The notes below the pieces were generated by a model that saw only the letters and a list, made by a program, of their open reading frames with translations, made no database searches and was not told the origin of the DNA. Below, one piece after another: positions 34,209 through 43,098 of a stretch of DNA of 64,000 nucleotides. A program made the position numbers and the translations under genes. Location: positions 248,001 to 312,000 of the forward strand of contig LR990730.1 in the NCBI GenBank assembly GCA_905142475.1, written 5' to 3'. Position 1 is the stretch's first letter. Every line of letters starts with the position of its first letter. The stretch is from Xanthomonas hydrangeae (GTDB lineage Bacteria > Pseudomonadota > Gammaproteobacteria > Xanthomonadales > Xanthomonadaceae).

Positions 34209-35093
34209 TTACGCAGCCAACGCTTGACGCGGATCCTGCCCCGGTTCCACATGCACATACAGAACCGGCAGCCCATGCGCTTCCAGCACGGCGGCCATCT
34301 GCCGCTGGCGTGAGAGGTATTGCTCGTACACCCCGCGCAGACGCTCGCAGTTTTCGCGATCGTGCGTGTAGTAATCGCACCAGCCGGCCGGGTCGAACAG
34401 CGCGATACGCACTTCGCCGTCGATATAACGCAGCACCGGCTCGGGCGGCTGTTCCAGCCACTCCTCGGTATGCGGGGCGAGCAGGGCGGCTTCGATCAGC
34501 GGCCATAGCGGCGCCAACCCTTGATTGTCGTACTGCATCGAAATCATCGCCGCCAGATCGTTCGCGGTGAGATAGCGCGCGTGTTCGATGCGTGCGCCGA
34601 AGCTTTCCTGCGCCAGCAGGGCGGTGTCGGCCTGCGCCATGCCCTGGGCCAGCAGCAGGTCTTCCATCGCATCGGCCACGGTGGCGACGATTTCCGGATC
34701 GCCAGACAGCAGGAACGGCAGCACGCGCAGGCCTCCGCCGGTGAGTTGCGCATCGGCCTGGAACGGCAACGGAATCTCGCCCTGCGCGTCGGCACCGAAC
34801 GCCAGCACGCGCGGGCCCTGATCGCGTCCTGGTGCGCGCGCCTGCAGCTCTTCCAGCCGGCGATGCAGCGGCCAGCCCGGCCGCAGCACTTCGGCCGGGT
34901 CGAAATGCGCCATCGCCACGCTCAGCTCCAGCGCGCGGATCTCCGGGATCCACTGCGCCAGGTCGCGGCCGATGCGTTCGGCCAGCATGCCGGCCTGCTC
35001 GGGCGCCAAGGCGCCGCGCTCGGGGGCGCTGCCGCCCGTCAATTCCAGCGCCATCACACCCATGGCGGTCACGCCGTGTTCGGTCTTGCTCAT
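34209..35093 (-). CDS. Conserved protein of unknown function
   Basis: 294 residues from ATG 35093 (MSKTEHG); ATG 35111 and GTG 35114 are alternatives and no ribosome site decides. No signal peptide, membrane helix or known catalytic motif is visible. Recurring features are an N-terminal alanine/glutamate-rich helical part, FDPAEVLRPGWPLHRRLEELQ, DNQGLAPLWPLIEAALL, and a C-terminal segment rich in aromatic and acidic residues (FDPAGWCDYYTHDRENCERL). It is divergent from the thiolase gene and convergent with sodC. I do not recognise the family. Confidence 0.7.
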   Translation of the reverse strand: MSKTEHGVTAMGVMALELTGGSAPERGALAPEQAGMLAERIGRDLAQWIPEIRALELSVAMAHFDPAEVLRPGWPLHRRLEELQARAPGRDQGPRVLAFGADAQGEIPLPFQADAQLTGGGLRVLPFLLSGDPEIVATVADAMEDLLLAQGMAQADTALLAQESFGARIEHARYLTANDLAAMISMQYDNQGLAPLWPLIEAALLAPHTEEWLEQPPEPVLRYIDGEVRIALFDPAGWCDYYTHDRENCERLRGVYEQYLSRQRQMAAVLEAHGLPVLYVHVEPGQDPRQALAA

Positions 35094-35181
35094 GATTCGC
35101 GGTTGGCCCATCACGGGGTCGAAGCTACACTGCGGCCATTATGCCTGCCGGCCCTGTGCAGGCCATGTCCCCGAGTCCTCC

Positions 35182-36477
35182 ATGCCAGGTCAACCGATGC
35201 CAGCAGCCCGTCCCGTCGCCATCCTGGGCGGCGTTCGTATCCCGTTCTGTCGTCAGAACACCGCGTACGCGGACGTGGGCAACCTGGGCATGTCGGTGCG
35301 CACGCTGGGCGCGCTGGTCGAGCGCTTCGGGCTGCATGGGCAGCAACTGGGCGAAGTGGCGATGGGGGCGGTGATCAAGCACTCCTCGGACTGGAACCTG
35401 GCTCGCGAGGCGGCGCTGTCGTCCGGCCTGTCGCCGCTGACGCCGGGCATCACCCTGCAGCGCGCCTGCGGCACCAGCCTGGATTCGGTGATCACCATCG
35501 CCAACAAGATCGCGCTGGGGCAGATCGATTCGGGCATCGGCGGCGGTTCGGACACGACGTCCGAAGTGCCGATCGTCTACGGCAAGAAGCTGCGCGCGCG
35601 GCTGCTGGCCGCCAACCGGGCCAAAGCCACCGGCGACAAGCTCAAGGCGCTGCTGCGTGGCTTCAAGTTCGGCGAGCTCAAGCCCGAGTTCCCCGGCGTG
35701 GCCGAGCCGCGCACCGGCAAGAGCATGGGCGACCACTGCGAGGACATGGCCAAGGAATGGAACATCGCGCGCGATTCGCAGGACGCGTGGGCGGTGGCCT
35801 CGCATCACAAGCTGGCGGCAGCGTATGAGCGCGGCTTCTTCGATTCGTTGATTGCCCCGTTCCGCGGTGTCTCGCGCGACAATATTTTGCGTGCGGACAC
35901 CTCGCTGGAAAAACTCGCCACGCTGCGCCCGGCCTTCGACAAGACCTCCGGCCGCGGCACGCTGACCGCGGCCAATTCCACCCCGCTCACCGATGGCGCT
36001 GCTGCGGTGCTGTTGTCCAGCGAAGCCTGGGCGCTGGCGCACGGGCACACCCCGATGGCCTATCTGCGCGATGCCCAGGTGGCGGCGGTGGATTTCGTCC
36101 ACGGAGAAGGCTTGCTGATGGCACCGACCATTGCAGTGCCGCAGATGCTGGCGCGCCAGGGCCTGACCTTGCAGGACTTCGACATCTACGAGATTCACGA
36201 GGCGTTTGCCGCCCAGGTGTTGTGCACGCTGCGTGCGTGGGAAAGCGAAGACTACTGTCGCAATCGCCTTGGTCTGGATGCGCCGCTGGGCCGTATCGAC
36301 CCGGACAAGATCAACCCGCTGGGTTCGTCGCTGGCGACCGGCCACCCGTTCGCCGCCACCGGCGCGCGCGTGGTGGCCACCGCGGCCAAGCAGTTGGAAG
36401 AACGTGGCGGCGGCCGTGCGTTGATTTCGATCTGTACGGCCGGCGGCATGGGCGTGGTCGCCATCGTCGAGCGCTGA
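35182..36477 (+). CDS. Thiolase, acetyl-CoA acetyltransferase / FadI type
   Basis: 431 residues. The nucleophile is Cys96 (LQRACGTSLDS); the other active-site residues are in YEIHEAFAAQ, GHPFAATGAR and ICTAGGMG. It cleaves or condenses 3-ketoacyl-CoA. The length and the RCAE-less N-terminus resemble the FadI/long thiolase group. The start is ATG 35182 or 35197 (MPAARPVAI). No beta-oxidation partner is adjacent, so it probably works with enzymes encoded elsewhere. CTAGGMG replaces the common CVGGG motif, which is seen in FadI-like enzymes. Confidence 0.9.
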   Translation: MPGQPMPAARPVAILGGVRIPFCRQNTAYADVGNLGMSVRTLGALVERFGLHGQQLGEVAMGAVIKHSSDWNLAREAALSSGLSPLTPGITLQRACGTSLDSVITIANKIALGQIDSGIGGGSDTTSEVPIVYGKKLRARLLAANRAKATGDKLKALLRGFKFGELKPEFPGVAEPRTGKSMGDHCEDMAKEWNIARDSQDAWAVASHHKLAAAYERGFFDSLIAPFRGVSRDNILRADTSLEKLATLRPAFDKTSGRGTLTAANSTPLTDGAAAVLLSSEAWALAHGHTPMAYLRDAQVAAVDFVHGEGLLMAPTIAVPQMLARQGLTLQDFDIYEIHEAFAAQVLCTLRAWESEDYCRNRLGLDAPLGRIDPDKINPLGSSLATGHPFAATGARVVATAAKQLEERGGGRALISICTAGGMGVVAIVER

Positions 36478-36640
36478 CGCTGCTGCGCATGTGCGATTGG
36501 GCATTCGGGATTGGGGATCCGTAAGAGCAAAGCTCTTAATTTTGCGAATCAGGACACCTACCCCGAGGCCTTGGGTCGCGATCTTCGCAGACCTTCGCAG
36601 GCCGGTGAGCGTTTGGAGTGGCACTCCCGCTCAGATCCAC

Positions 36641-36670
36641 AAAACAAAAAAGCCCCGGACACGCCGGGGC
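36641..36670 (-). terminator. Intrinsic terminator of the hemX-hemY unit
   Basis: On the minus strand GCCCCGG-CGTGT-CCGGGGC (7-bp stem, 36652-36670) is followed by TTTTTTGTTTT (36641-36651), a standard rho-independent terminator 64 nt after the hemY stop. Confidence 0.9.
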
Positions 36671-36733
36671 CCTTCAGCTAATCCACACATCGCCGCAGCA
36701 TCGATCAGCCGTGATCGATGACAGCGTGATCGA

Positions 36734-37999
36734 TCACGGCACGCGATCATCCGGTGCGAGCGGATCGACCGGGGGTGTTGCATACGCCGAGACGATCGGC
36801 CCACGCAGCGATTGCTGCGGCAAACCTCCATGCACCGGTTCCCCGCGTGCAGCGCGCAGGGCATTGGCATAGCAATGCTGCGCCGACAGCAGATCGCCGG
36901 CTGCGGCAAAGCCATGCCCGAGTTCTTCCCAGGCCTCGCTACCGGCGCCATTGGCCACGGCGCGATGCAGGAATTCTTCGGCCTGCGACCACTGTTGTTG
37001 ATGACGCGCCAGGCGCGCCATCGTCAACAACAGGCCCGGGCTATCCGGATACTGGGTCAGCCAACGCTGCGCACTGGCGCGGCGCGAATCGTATTTTTCC
37101 AGCGGCAGCACGCCGTACAGACGCACCAGCGATTCGTCCCATTGCGTATCCAGCGCCTGTTCCAGGCTGTGTACGGCGGCATCGTCCCAATGCAGAATCG
37201 CCGCGCGCTGTGCATAGGCGCCGACCACGGCCGGATAGGTGCGCAGCGGCTTGGGCAGCGCTTCCCAGCGTTCGGCCAGGGCATTGGCATCGCCGGCCTG
37301 CAACAGCGTCTGTTCGGCCAGCGTGGCCTCCAGCGCGTTGTAGGCATCGGGTGCCAGCACCGCCTGCTGACGCAATGCGCCGAGTTGACCGTAGGCCTCG
37401 TCGGCACGGCCGATCTGCGCCAGGGCCTGCGTGCGCAGCAGTAGCCCGCGTGCCGGCAGCGGTTGCGCGGCGGCACTATCGAGCGCATTGATCGCCTCGA
37501 CCGGGCGTTGCCGCGCCAGATGCCGTTCGCCCTGCAGCAGCGCATGTGCGGTGGGGTCGCGCTCGGCCAGTTGCTGGGCCAGCGCATTGGCCGAGGCTTC
37601 ATCGCCGCGCGCATCGGCCACACGGACTGCACTTGCCAGTGCGATACCGCTGACGTCGTCATCCTCGCTGGCAGTGACCAGCAGGCGCTCGGCACGCTGC
37701 CACTGGCCGTGATCGGCCGCGCGCAGGCCTTCGATCAGGCGGGCGCGGCCCTTCCTGCGGCGGTACTTGCCCCATACCCGGAACGGCAGGCTGATCAGCG
37801 TCCACACCAGCCACAGCACCAGCAGCGCGATGACCAGGATCAGCAGCGCCTGCGGCATGGCCGCGCGGTAGTCGTTGCCGCCGACGCTGACCACCACATT
37901 GCCCAGGTCGTAACTGTTTTGATGCGACAACCATTGCGCACCGAGCACGCCCAGCGCCACCGCAATTAACAGGATCAAGACGGTACGCAACACTTTCAT
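36734..37999 (-). CDS. hemY: HemY-like TPR membrane protein of haem biosynthesis operon
   Basis: 421 residues. Two N-terminal membrane helices (about 5-25 and 48-72, flanking the HemY_N motif) precede a cytoplasmic TPR-rich region (from about 85) with repeats such as LPARGLLLRTQALAQIGRAD and SPGLLLTMARLARHQQQWSQ. Proteobacterial HemY (not the Bacillus protoporphyrinogen oxidase of the same name) is linked to late haem synthesis, probably as an organiser. It overlaps hemX by 4 nt, so they are coupled. An intrinsic terminator follows. Confidence 0.9.
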   Translation of the reverse strand: MKVLRTVLILLIAVALGVLGAQWLSHQNSYDLGNVVVSVGGNDYRAAMPQALLILVIALLVLWLVWTLISLPFRVWGKYRRRKGRARLIEGLRAADHGQWQRAERLLVTASEDDDVSGIALASAVRVADARGDEASANALAQQLAERDPTAHALLQGERHLARQRPVEAINALDSAAAQPLPARGLLLRTQALAQIGRADEAYGQLGALRQQAVLAPDAYNALEATLAEQTLLQAGDANALAERWEALPKPLRTYPAVVGAYAQRAAILHWDDAAVHSLEQALDTQWDESLVRLYGVLPLEKYDSRRASAQRWLTQYPDSPGLLLTMARLARHQQQWSQAEEFLHRAVANGAGSEAWEELGHGFAAAGDLLSAQHCYANALRAARGEPVHGGLPQQSLRGPIVSAYATPPVDPLAPDDRVP

Positions 38000-38973
38000 T
38001 GGGTGGATCTCCCTTCACGCATGGCCTGCAGTTGCAGCAGGGTAGTGCCCAGTTCCGGCAGGCGCGGACGCAGTGGCGCTTGTTGCAAGGTGCGCAGGCG
38101 CGTGCGGGCCTGGCGACGTTGTGGCGAATCCGGCCACAGCCGGGTGGTCCAGGTGTCCACGCGCCGCAGCGATTGGGCGAAGCCGTCGACATCGCCGCGT
38201 TCGGCCGCAGCGCGGGCCAGGCTGACTTCGATCTGCAAGGCATCGCGCGCCGCATTGCGGTCGCCGCCGGTGAGCAGTGCATCGCCACGGCTGGGGCGAA
38301 TGTCCACCAGCGGTGCAAGCACTTTCTGCCACCACGGCTGCGCGGCTTCGTTCTCTTGCGCGGTGTGTTCCGGCAAGCGCTGCAGATCGGCGGCGAGCTT
38401 GTCCAGCAGTTGACCGGCTTGCGCTTGCGGGCCAGCACCGAGGCGGTCCAGTGCGTCGCGTTCCTGCACCAGCGCCTGGCGCAGATTGAGATAGCCCGGA
38501 TCGTCCACGCCGTTGAGTGCGGCATTGGCCAGCGCATAGGCACGGCGTGCGCCGTCGGCGTCGCCGGCAATACTCAGGCGTTGCTGGCCGAGCCGCAGCA
38601 GCAGTTCCACTTCATCCAGACGCAGCGCCTGCGCGCCATGTCGATTGGGATCGGCCAGTTTTTGTACGGTTTCTTCAAGCAATGCGCTGCGCTGGCTCAG
38701 CCCGAGCATTTCATCGCGTAAGACACGATTGGTCGCTGCGGCATCCTGCAGGCGCTCGTTGGCCAGGCGCTGATCGCGGCGCAAGGTTTCCAGCATCTGC
38801 TGCGTGCCATCCCAGCGTTGCTGCTGCGCCTGGGCCGCCTGCAGCTGGCCGCTTTGATAGGTCTGCCATGCGCGCCAGCCCAGAAACAGCGCCACGCCCA
38901 CTGCCGCCACGGCAACCGCAAGCAGCAGCCAGGCCACGGGGAAGCGTCGCGTGGAAGCGGGCATTTCAGTCAT
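37996..38973 (-). CDS. hemX: HemX-like membrane protein
   Basis: 325 residues. A single N-terminal membrane helix (about 12-33) is followed by a long periplasmic coiled-coil stretch (about 40-110, QAAQAQQQRWDGTQQMLETL) and a helical domain matching PF04375 (DEVELLLRLGQQRLSIAGD, VLAPLVDIRPS). Older annotations call this a uroporphyrinogen C-methyltransferase, but no SAM-binding motif is present here. It sits between hemD and hemY as in other gammaproteobacteria. Confidence 0.9.
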   Translation of the reverse strand: MTEMPASTRRFPVAWLLLAVAVAAVGVALFLGWRAWQTYQSGQLQAAQAQQQRWDGTQQMLETLRRDQRLANERLQDAAATNRVLRDEMLGLSQRSALLEETVQKLADPNRHGAQALRLDEVELLLRLGQQRLSIAGDADGARRAYALANAALNGVDDPGYLNLRQALVQERDALDRLGAGPQAQAGQLLDKLAADLQRLPEHTAQENEAAQPWWQKVLAPLVDIRPSRGDALLTGGDRNAARDALQIEVSLARAAAERGDVDGFAQSLRRVDTWTTRLWPDSPQRRQARTRLRTLQQAPLRPRLPELGTTLLQLQAMREGRSTQ

Positions 38974-39076
38974 TGGGACATCCTCGGGCGGTCACGACTG
39001 GCGCATGCGCCGCAGTCATCTGGTACAGCATGGCGTGCGGCAGCAGACACCCGCAAGCGCTGGATGGATTCGGAGT

Positions 39077-39853
39077 TCAGCAAGGTCGTGATGGTGTCAC
39101 GATCGCTGCTGCGGCGGCGGCCAATTGCTCGGGCAGTGGACCTGCGGCGCGCACCACATGCATGAAGCCGGCGGCATGTGCGGATGCGCGCATGCGCTCG
39201 CTGGAGGCCACCACCGGATGGAGTCGCCACGCATCGACCAACGCTGCGGGCAATTGCTGTAACACCAGCGATAGCGCGTCGGCGCTGCTCAATGCCAGCA
39301 CGCTGCGTGGCAGTGCACTGGCCAGGGCGTGCACGGCCGATGCGCGCAATCGCAGCGCGACGCGTTGATAGACATCGGCGCGCAGGACACGGGCGCCACG
39401 CTGCTCCAATGCCGGTGCCAGCATGCCGCGCCCGCCTGGCGCAGTGATCAGTGCGACTGTCTGCAATGGGGGCTCGAACAGTGGCAGTGCCAGCAGTCCT
39501 TCGCTATCCATGCGCGCAGGGCGCACCACGGCATCGATCCCGCAGGCCTGCAGTGCGCGCGCGGTGCCTTCTCCCACGCTCACCCATTGCGCCTGCGCTG
39601 GCCGCTGCAGCGGTGAAAGACGCTGCGCGGCGTGCACTGCTGCCGGGCTGGTGAACACCGCGATCGGTGCCTGCAGCGCTTGCTCCAGTGCGGACCGTGC
39701 CTGTGCGGTGTCGTTGGTCTGCAGCCGCCACGGCGACAGCGCGAGCAGCCGTCCGCCATGCCGGGCGGCGGCCCGCCGCAGTGGCGCGTGCTCACCGCTG
39801 GGCCGCAGCGAGATCAGGGTCCAGGCGTCGGTCGAGGAGGTGGGCCGGGTCAT
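39077..39853 (-). CDS. hemD: Uroporphyrinogen-III synthase HemD
   Basis: 258 residues from ATG 39853. Cyclises hydroxymethylbilane with inversion of ring D, in the cytoplasm. The two-lobed fold is recognisable by DAWTLISLRPSGEHAPLRRA, VFTSPAAVHAAQRL, WVSVGEGTARALQACGI, LITAPGGRGMLAPALEQRGA and the C-terminal PVVASSERMRASAHAAGF. Sequence conservation in HemD is low, so the hemX-hemY context adds weight. hemC is not upstream within the window; the upstream neighbour is divergent. Confidence 0.88.
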   Translation of the reverse strand: MTRPTSSTDAWTLISLRPSGEHAPLRRAAARHGGRLLALSPWRLQTNDTAQARSALEQALQAPIAVFTSPAAVHAAQRLSPLQRPAQAQWVSVGEGTARALQACGIDAVVRPARMDSEGLLALPLFEPPLQTVALITAPGGRGMLAPALEQRGARVLRADVYQRVALRLRASAVHALASALPRSVLALSSADALSLVLQQLPAALVDAWRLHPVVASSERMRASAHAAGFMHVVRAAGPLPEQLAAAAAAIVTPSRPC

Positions 39854-40073
39854 CTCACGATTATGCGAGAACGTTGCGGCGTCAGGGCGAGATGGCACCG
39901 CGCGGATGTCGCCGGTGGCGATCTCATCAGACCGGAATGCCGTCACGCACGGCAGCGTTTGCAGGCGAAATTGCCGGCATTCATGAATGAGACGGGCGTC
40001 TCATTTCGTAACCTCTTGTAAATCTCGTGGATCCGGCCACGATCCGCCTCGACAGCCACGCCGGAGTAGTACC

Positions 40074-40883
40074 GTGATCAAGTCCTACCTCATCAACATG
40101 CAGCGCAGTAGCGACCGTTTGCAGGCCATGTCGGCGCGGTTCCAGGCGCTGGGCATGCCGTTCGAGCGCATTCCCGCCTTCGACGGCGCCACGCTGACGC
40201 CCGAACAGATCGCCGATTTCGTGCGCGAACGCCCGCTGGAAGGTTCCGGGGATGGCTTCAGCACCGGCCCGCGCAAGTGGACCGCTTCCAACATCGGCTG
40301 CTTTCTGAGCCATCAGGCCGCGTGGCGCATCGCGGCGGACTCCGATGACGCCTACACCGCCATCTTCGAAGACGACATGCATCTGTCCGACGCGCTGCCG
40401 GCGCTGTTGCGCAGCACCGAGTGGCTACCGGCGGGCAACAGCATCGTGCGGCTGGAACCGTCCTACAACCGCATCAAGCTCGATAGCAAGGTCGCCGACA
40501 TCGGCGGGCGTCAGCTGCGCCTGGTGCGTCCATCCACCTATCAGCACTGCTGGCCGGTGTGCGCCGGCGCGCTGATCGTCAGCCGCGATGCGGCACGCGT
40601 GTTGCTGGCCGCCGAAGCGCGCTGGCACACCATGGCCGATATTTTTCTGTTCGGCTGGAACGAATCGCCGGTCGCACAGCAGTTGTCCACCTATCAGCTC
40701 TCGCCGGCGGCCTGCATCCAGGACAAGTTCTTCCACAACGCCCCGGAGCAGATCGTATTCACCAGCACCATCGATGCGCCGCTGACGCAGGCGCAGAAGC
40801 AGCGCAGTGCGCATTGGAAGGCGAAAGCGACCGCGTTGTTGCGTGTGGCGCAGGGCTATCGCAAGGTGGTGTTCGCGCCCTGA
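40074..40883 (+). CDS. Glycosyltransferase family 25 (LPS/LOS sugar transferase)
   Basis: 269 residues from GTG 40074, preceded by CGGAG. It has the GT25 start VIKSYLINMQRSSDRLQAM, then FERIPAFDGATL, SNIGCFLSHQAAWRIAADSD and the metal-binding FEDDMHLSD (DxD type). These enzymes add galactose or glucose to lipooligosaccharide in pathogens. Cytoplasmic, no membrane helix. It stands alone, not in an LPS cluster, so the acceptor is unknown. The late region HNAPEQIVFTSTIDAPLTQA is compatible with an intact enzyme. Confidence 0.9.
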   Translation: MIKSYLINMQRSSDRLQAMSARFQALGMPFERIPAFDGATLTPEQIADFVRERPLEGSGDGFSTGPRKWTASNIGCFLSHQAAWRIAADSDDAYTAIFEDDMHLSDALPALLRSTEWLPAGNSIVRLEPSYNRIKLDSKVADIGGRQLRLVRPSTYQHCWPVCAGALIVSRDAARVLLAAEARWHTMADIFLFGWNESPVAQQLSTYQLSPAACIQDKFFHNAPEQIVFTSTIDAPLTQAQKQRSAHWKAKATALLRVAQGYRKVVFAP

Positions 40884-41080
40884 GCGGCGCGATAGCGAAG
40901 GCCTGCAACGAGATGGCGCTGAACGTGTTTTACCATGCGGTACCGCATGTATTTCAGTGCACAAGACGCTCGCAGAACATTGCGGCATGATGCCGCCCTT
41001 CGCCGTCTTTCAGCCTTCGCCTGACTCCTTCGTGCACGCTCGCATCCGCCCTGCAGTCGCTGCAGCAGCAATTCATTGCC

Positions 41081-41491
41081 ATGCCGCCGGTGCTGTCGAT
41101 GGGCATCGCCGTCGATGGCTTGCATGACGGCGCGCTGCGCTTGCGTGCACCGCTGCAGGCCAACGTCAACGACAAGGCCAACGCGTTCGGCGGCAGTCTG
41201 GCCTCGCTGATGACGCTGGCCAGTTGGGGCTGGCTGACCCTGCAGCTGCAATTGGCCGGGCACAGCGCCGATGTCTATGTGGCCGACAGCCAGCTGCGCT
41301 ATGTCGCGCCGGTGTACGAAGACCTGGTCGCCAATGCCGAGCCATCCGAGATGGGCAGTTGGGATGCGTTTTTGGCCACCTTCCGCCAACGCGGCAAGGC
41401 GCGTATCGGCATGCGTGCGCAGATTGCGCTGGGGTCGGGCGCGGCGGCGGCGACCCTGAGCGGGCGCTTCGTGGCGTTTCCAAAACGGTAG
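41081..41491 (+). CDS. YiiD C-terminal-type hotdog thioesterase
   Basis: 136 residues from ATG 41081. It matches the hotdog domain found at the C-terminus of E. coli YiiD: MGIAVDGLHDGALRLRAPLQANVNDKANAFGGSLASLMTLASWGW, where N-(D)-K-x-N-A-F-G-G-S is the family mark. In YiiD it is fused to an acetyltransferase; here it stands alone. The reading frame is open further upstream (LASALQSLQQQFIA) but lacks a standard start, so the N-terminus may be longer. Substrate unknown. Confidence 0.8.
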   Translation: MPPVLSMGIAVDGLHDGALRLRAPLQANVNDKANAFGGSLASLMTLASWGWLTLQLQLAGHSADVYVADSQLRYVAPVYEDLVANAEPSEMGSWDAFLATFRQRGKARIGMRAQIALGSGAAAATLSGRFVAFPKR

Positions 41492-41519
41492 GATGCGGGT
41501 TGGACTCGGGGGGATGCGC

Positions 41520-41942
41520 ATGCGTGCAGTGATCGGGGCAATGTTGTTGCTCGGGCTGGCGATGGTGAGCGGTATGGTGTGTGCCGGCAGCCGTGCCCAG
41601 GCGCGCGCGCTGGAGACCACCCAGGCCGCCTACACGGCCGCAGTGCGCTGGAGCGACTTCGACGCCGCGCAGGGCTTTGTCGAACCCACGTATGCCTTGG
41701 CGCATCCGCTCAGCGATCTGGAGCGCTCGCGCTACGAACAGGTGCAGATCTCCGGCTACCGCGAGGTGCGGGTGGGCGAAGATGCCGCGGGCGACCTGCG
41801 CCGCGAGGTCGAGTTGCGTGTGATCAACCGCAACACCCAGGCCGAGCGGCTGGTGCGCAGCATCGAGCTGTGGCGCTGGGATGCCGAGCGCAAACGCTGG
41901 TGGCTGGCCAGCGGCCTGCCCGATCTGTGGCAGGGCCAATAG
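41520..41942 (+). CDS. Small exported or membrane-anchored protein of unknown function
   Basis: 140 residues from ATG 41520, with GGGGGG 6 nt upstream; ATG 41514 and 41493 are weaker options. Residues 1-24 form a signal or anchor helix (AVIGAMLLLGLAMVSGMVC). The mature part (ETTQAAYTAAVRWSDFDAAQGFVEP ... VRSIELWRWDAERKRWWLASG) has the alpha+beta pattern of NTF2-like or DUF4440-type domains without catalytic residues. It lies 28 nt after the thioesterase and 76 nt before the rhodanese gene, all on the same strand. Confidence 0.68.
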   Translation: MRAVIGAMLLLGLAMVSGMVCAGSRAQARALETTQAAYTAAVRWSDFDAAQGFVEPTYALAHPLSDLERSRYEQVQISGYREVRVGEDAAGDLRREVELRVINRNTQAERLVRSIELWRWDAERKRWWLASGLPDLWQGQ

Positions 41943-42018
41943 CCCGCACCGCTGCGCCCTGGCCGTCGCGTGCGCCAGCTGTGCGACAATTCCCGCCCGC
42001 TTGAACGACCCTGACCCC

Positions 42019-42456
42019 GTGAATTTCGAAGAGCTGCAGGCCTTTGTCGGCCGCAACCCCATGTTGTCGCTGGCCCTGGTGGGCCTGACCATCGCCCTGA
42101 TCGTCACTGAGGTCGCGCGCCTGTTCCGTGGGTATCGCGCACTCACGCCGGCCGAGCTGACCCGTTTGATCAACAGCGAGAATGCGCTGGTGATCGACCT
42201 GTCGCCCACCGCCGATTTCGAAAAAGGCCATATCGCCGGCAGCCGCAATGTGGCGCTGGCCAAGTTCGACCCGGCCGGCAAATTGCTTGCCAACGCCAAG
42301 GCCTCCCCCGTGGTGGTGGTCTGCCGTAACGGCAACGCCTCGGCAGGCGCGGCCAAGACGCTCAAGAAGGCCGGCTTCGAGAAGGTGTACTGGCTCGATG
42401 GCGGCGTGGCTGCCTGGCAGATCGCCGAGCTGCCGCTGGTCAAGGGTCGCGCCTGA
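42019..42456 (+). CDS. Membrane-anchored rhodanese-like sulfurtransferase (YibN type)
   Basis: 145 residues from GTG 42019 (TTG 42001 is an alternative). One N-terminal membrane helix (about 16-35, MLSLALVGLTIALIVTEVA) and a cytoplasmic rhodanese domain with IDLSPTADFEKGHIAGSRNV and the active-site loop VVVCRNGNASAG, where the cysteine accepts sulfane sulfur. It is upstream of secB and gpsA, matching the E. coli order yibN-grxC-secB-gpsA, but the glutaredoxin gene grxC is absent here. The exact function is unknown; YibN has been linked to membrane protein and lipid processes. Confidence 0.88.
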   Translation: MNFEELQAFVGRNPMLSLALVGLTIALIVTEVARLFRGYRALTPAELTRLINSENALVIDLSPTADFEKGHIAGSRNVALAKFDPAGKLLANAKASPVVVVCRNGNASAGAAKTLKKAGFEKVYWLDGGVAAWQIAELPLVKGRA

Positions 42457-42567
42457 TCTCACCTTGTACGGCGGCAGGCAAGTCCCCATTGCTTGCGTGA
42501 GAGACTCGCGCTTTCACGCCTGCATCATTCAACGCTGCATCCACCGAACCGTTTTTTGGAGTTAGGA

Positions 42568-43083
42568 ATGTCCGACGAAATCATCAACGGCGCCGTTGCG
42601 CCGGCCGACGCCGCTGCTGGCCCCGCTTTCACCATCGAGAAGATTTACGTCAAGGACGTTTCTTTCGAATCGCCGAACGCACCGGCAGTCTTCAACGACG
42701 CCAACCAGCCCGAGCTGCAGCTGAACCTCAATCAGAAGGTGCAGCGCCTGAACGACAACGCCTTCGAAGTGGTGCTGGCCGTGACCCTGACCTGCACCGC
42801 CGGTGGCAAGACCGCCTATGTGGCAGAAGTGCAGCAGGCCGGCGTGTTCGGCCTGGTCGGCCTGGAGCCGCAGGCGATCGACGTGCTGCTCGGCACCCAG
42901 TGCCCGAACATCCTGTTCCCGTATGTGCGCACCCTGGTCAGCGACCTGATCCAGGCCGGTGGCTTCCCGCCGTTCTACCTGCAGCCGATCAACTTCGAAG
43001 CGCTGTACGCAGAAACCCTGCGCCAGCGCTCGCAGGGCGAAGGTACCTCGCTGGCCGATTCCGAGCCGGCTGGCAACGCCTAA
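42568..43083 (+). CDS. secB: Protein-export chaperone SecB
   Basis: 171 residues, cytoplasmic tetramer that keeps preproteins unfolded and delivers them to SecA. Conserved segments: [100 protein letters not shown] provides a strong ribosome site before ATG 42568. It is followed by gpsA 15 nt later, as in most gammaproteobacteria. Confidence 0.97.
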   Translation: MSDEIINGAVAPADAAAGPAFTIEKIYVKDVSFESPNAPAVFNDANQPELQLNLNQKVQRLNDNAFEVVLAVTLTCTAGGKTAYVAEVQQAGVFGLVGLEPQAIDVLLGTQCPNILFPYVRTLVSDLIQAGGFPPFYLQPINFEALYAETLRQRSQGEGTSLADSEPAGNA

Positions 43084-43098
43084 GCGTCGCGTGTGCCG

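Noticed and set aside
37996-38973. Annotation of HemX as uroporphyrinogen-III C-methyltransferase
   Set aside because: There is no SAM-binding motif, and the protein is a single-helix membrane protein with a coiled coil.
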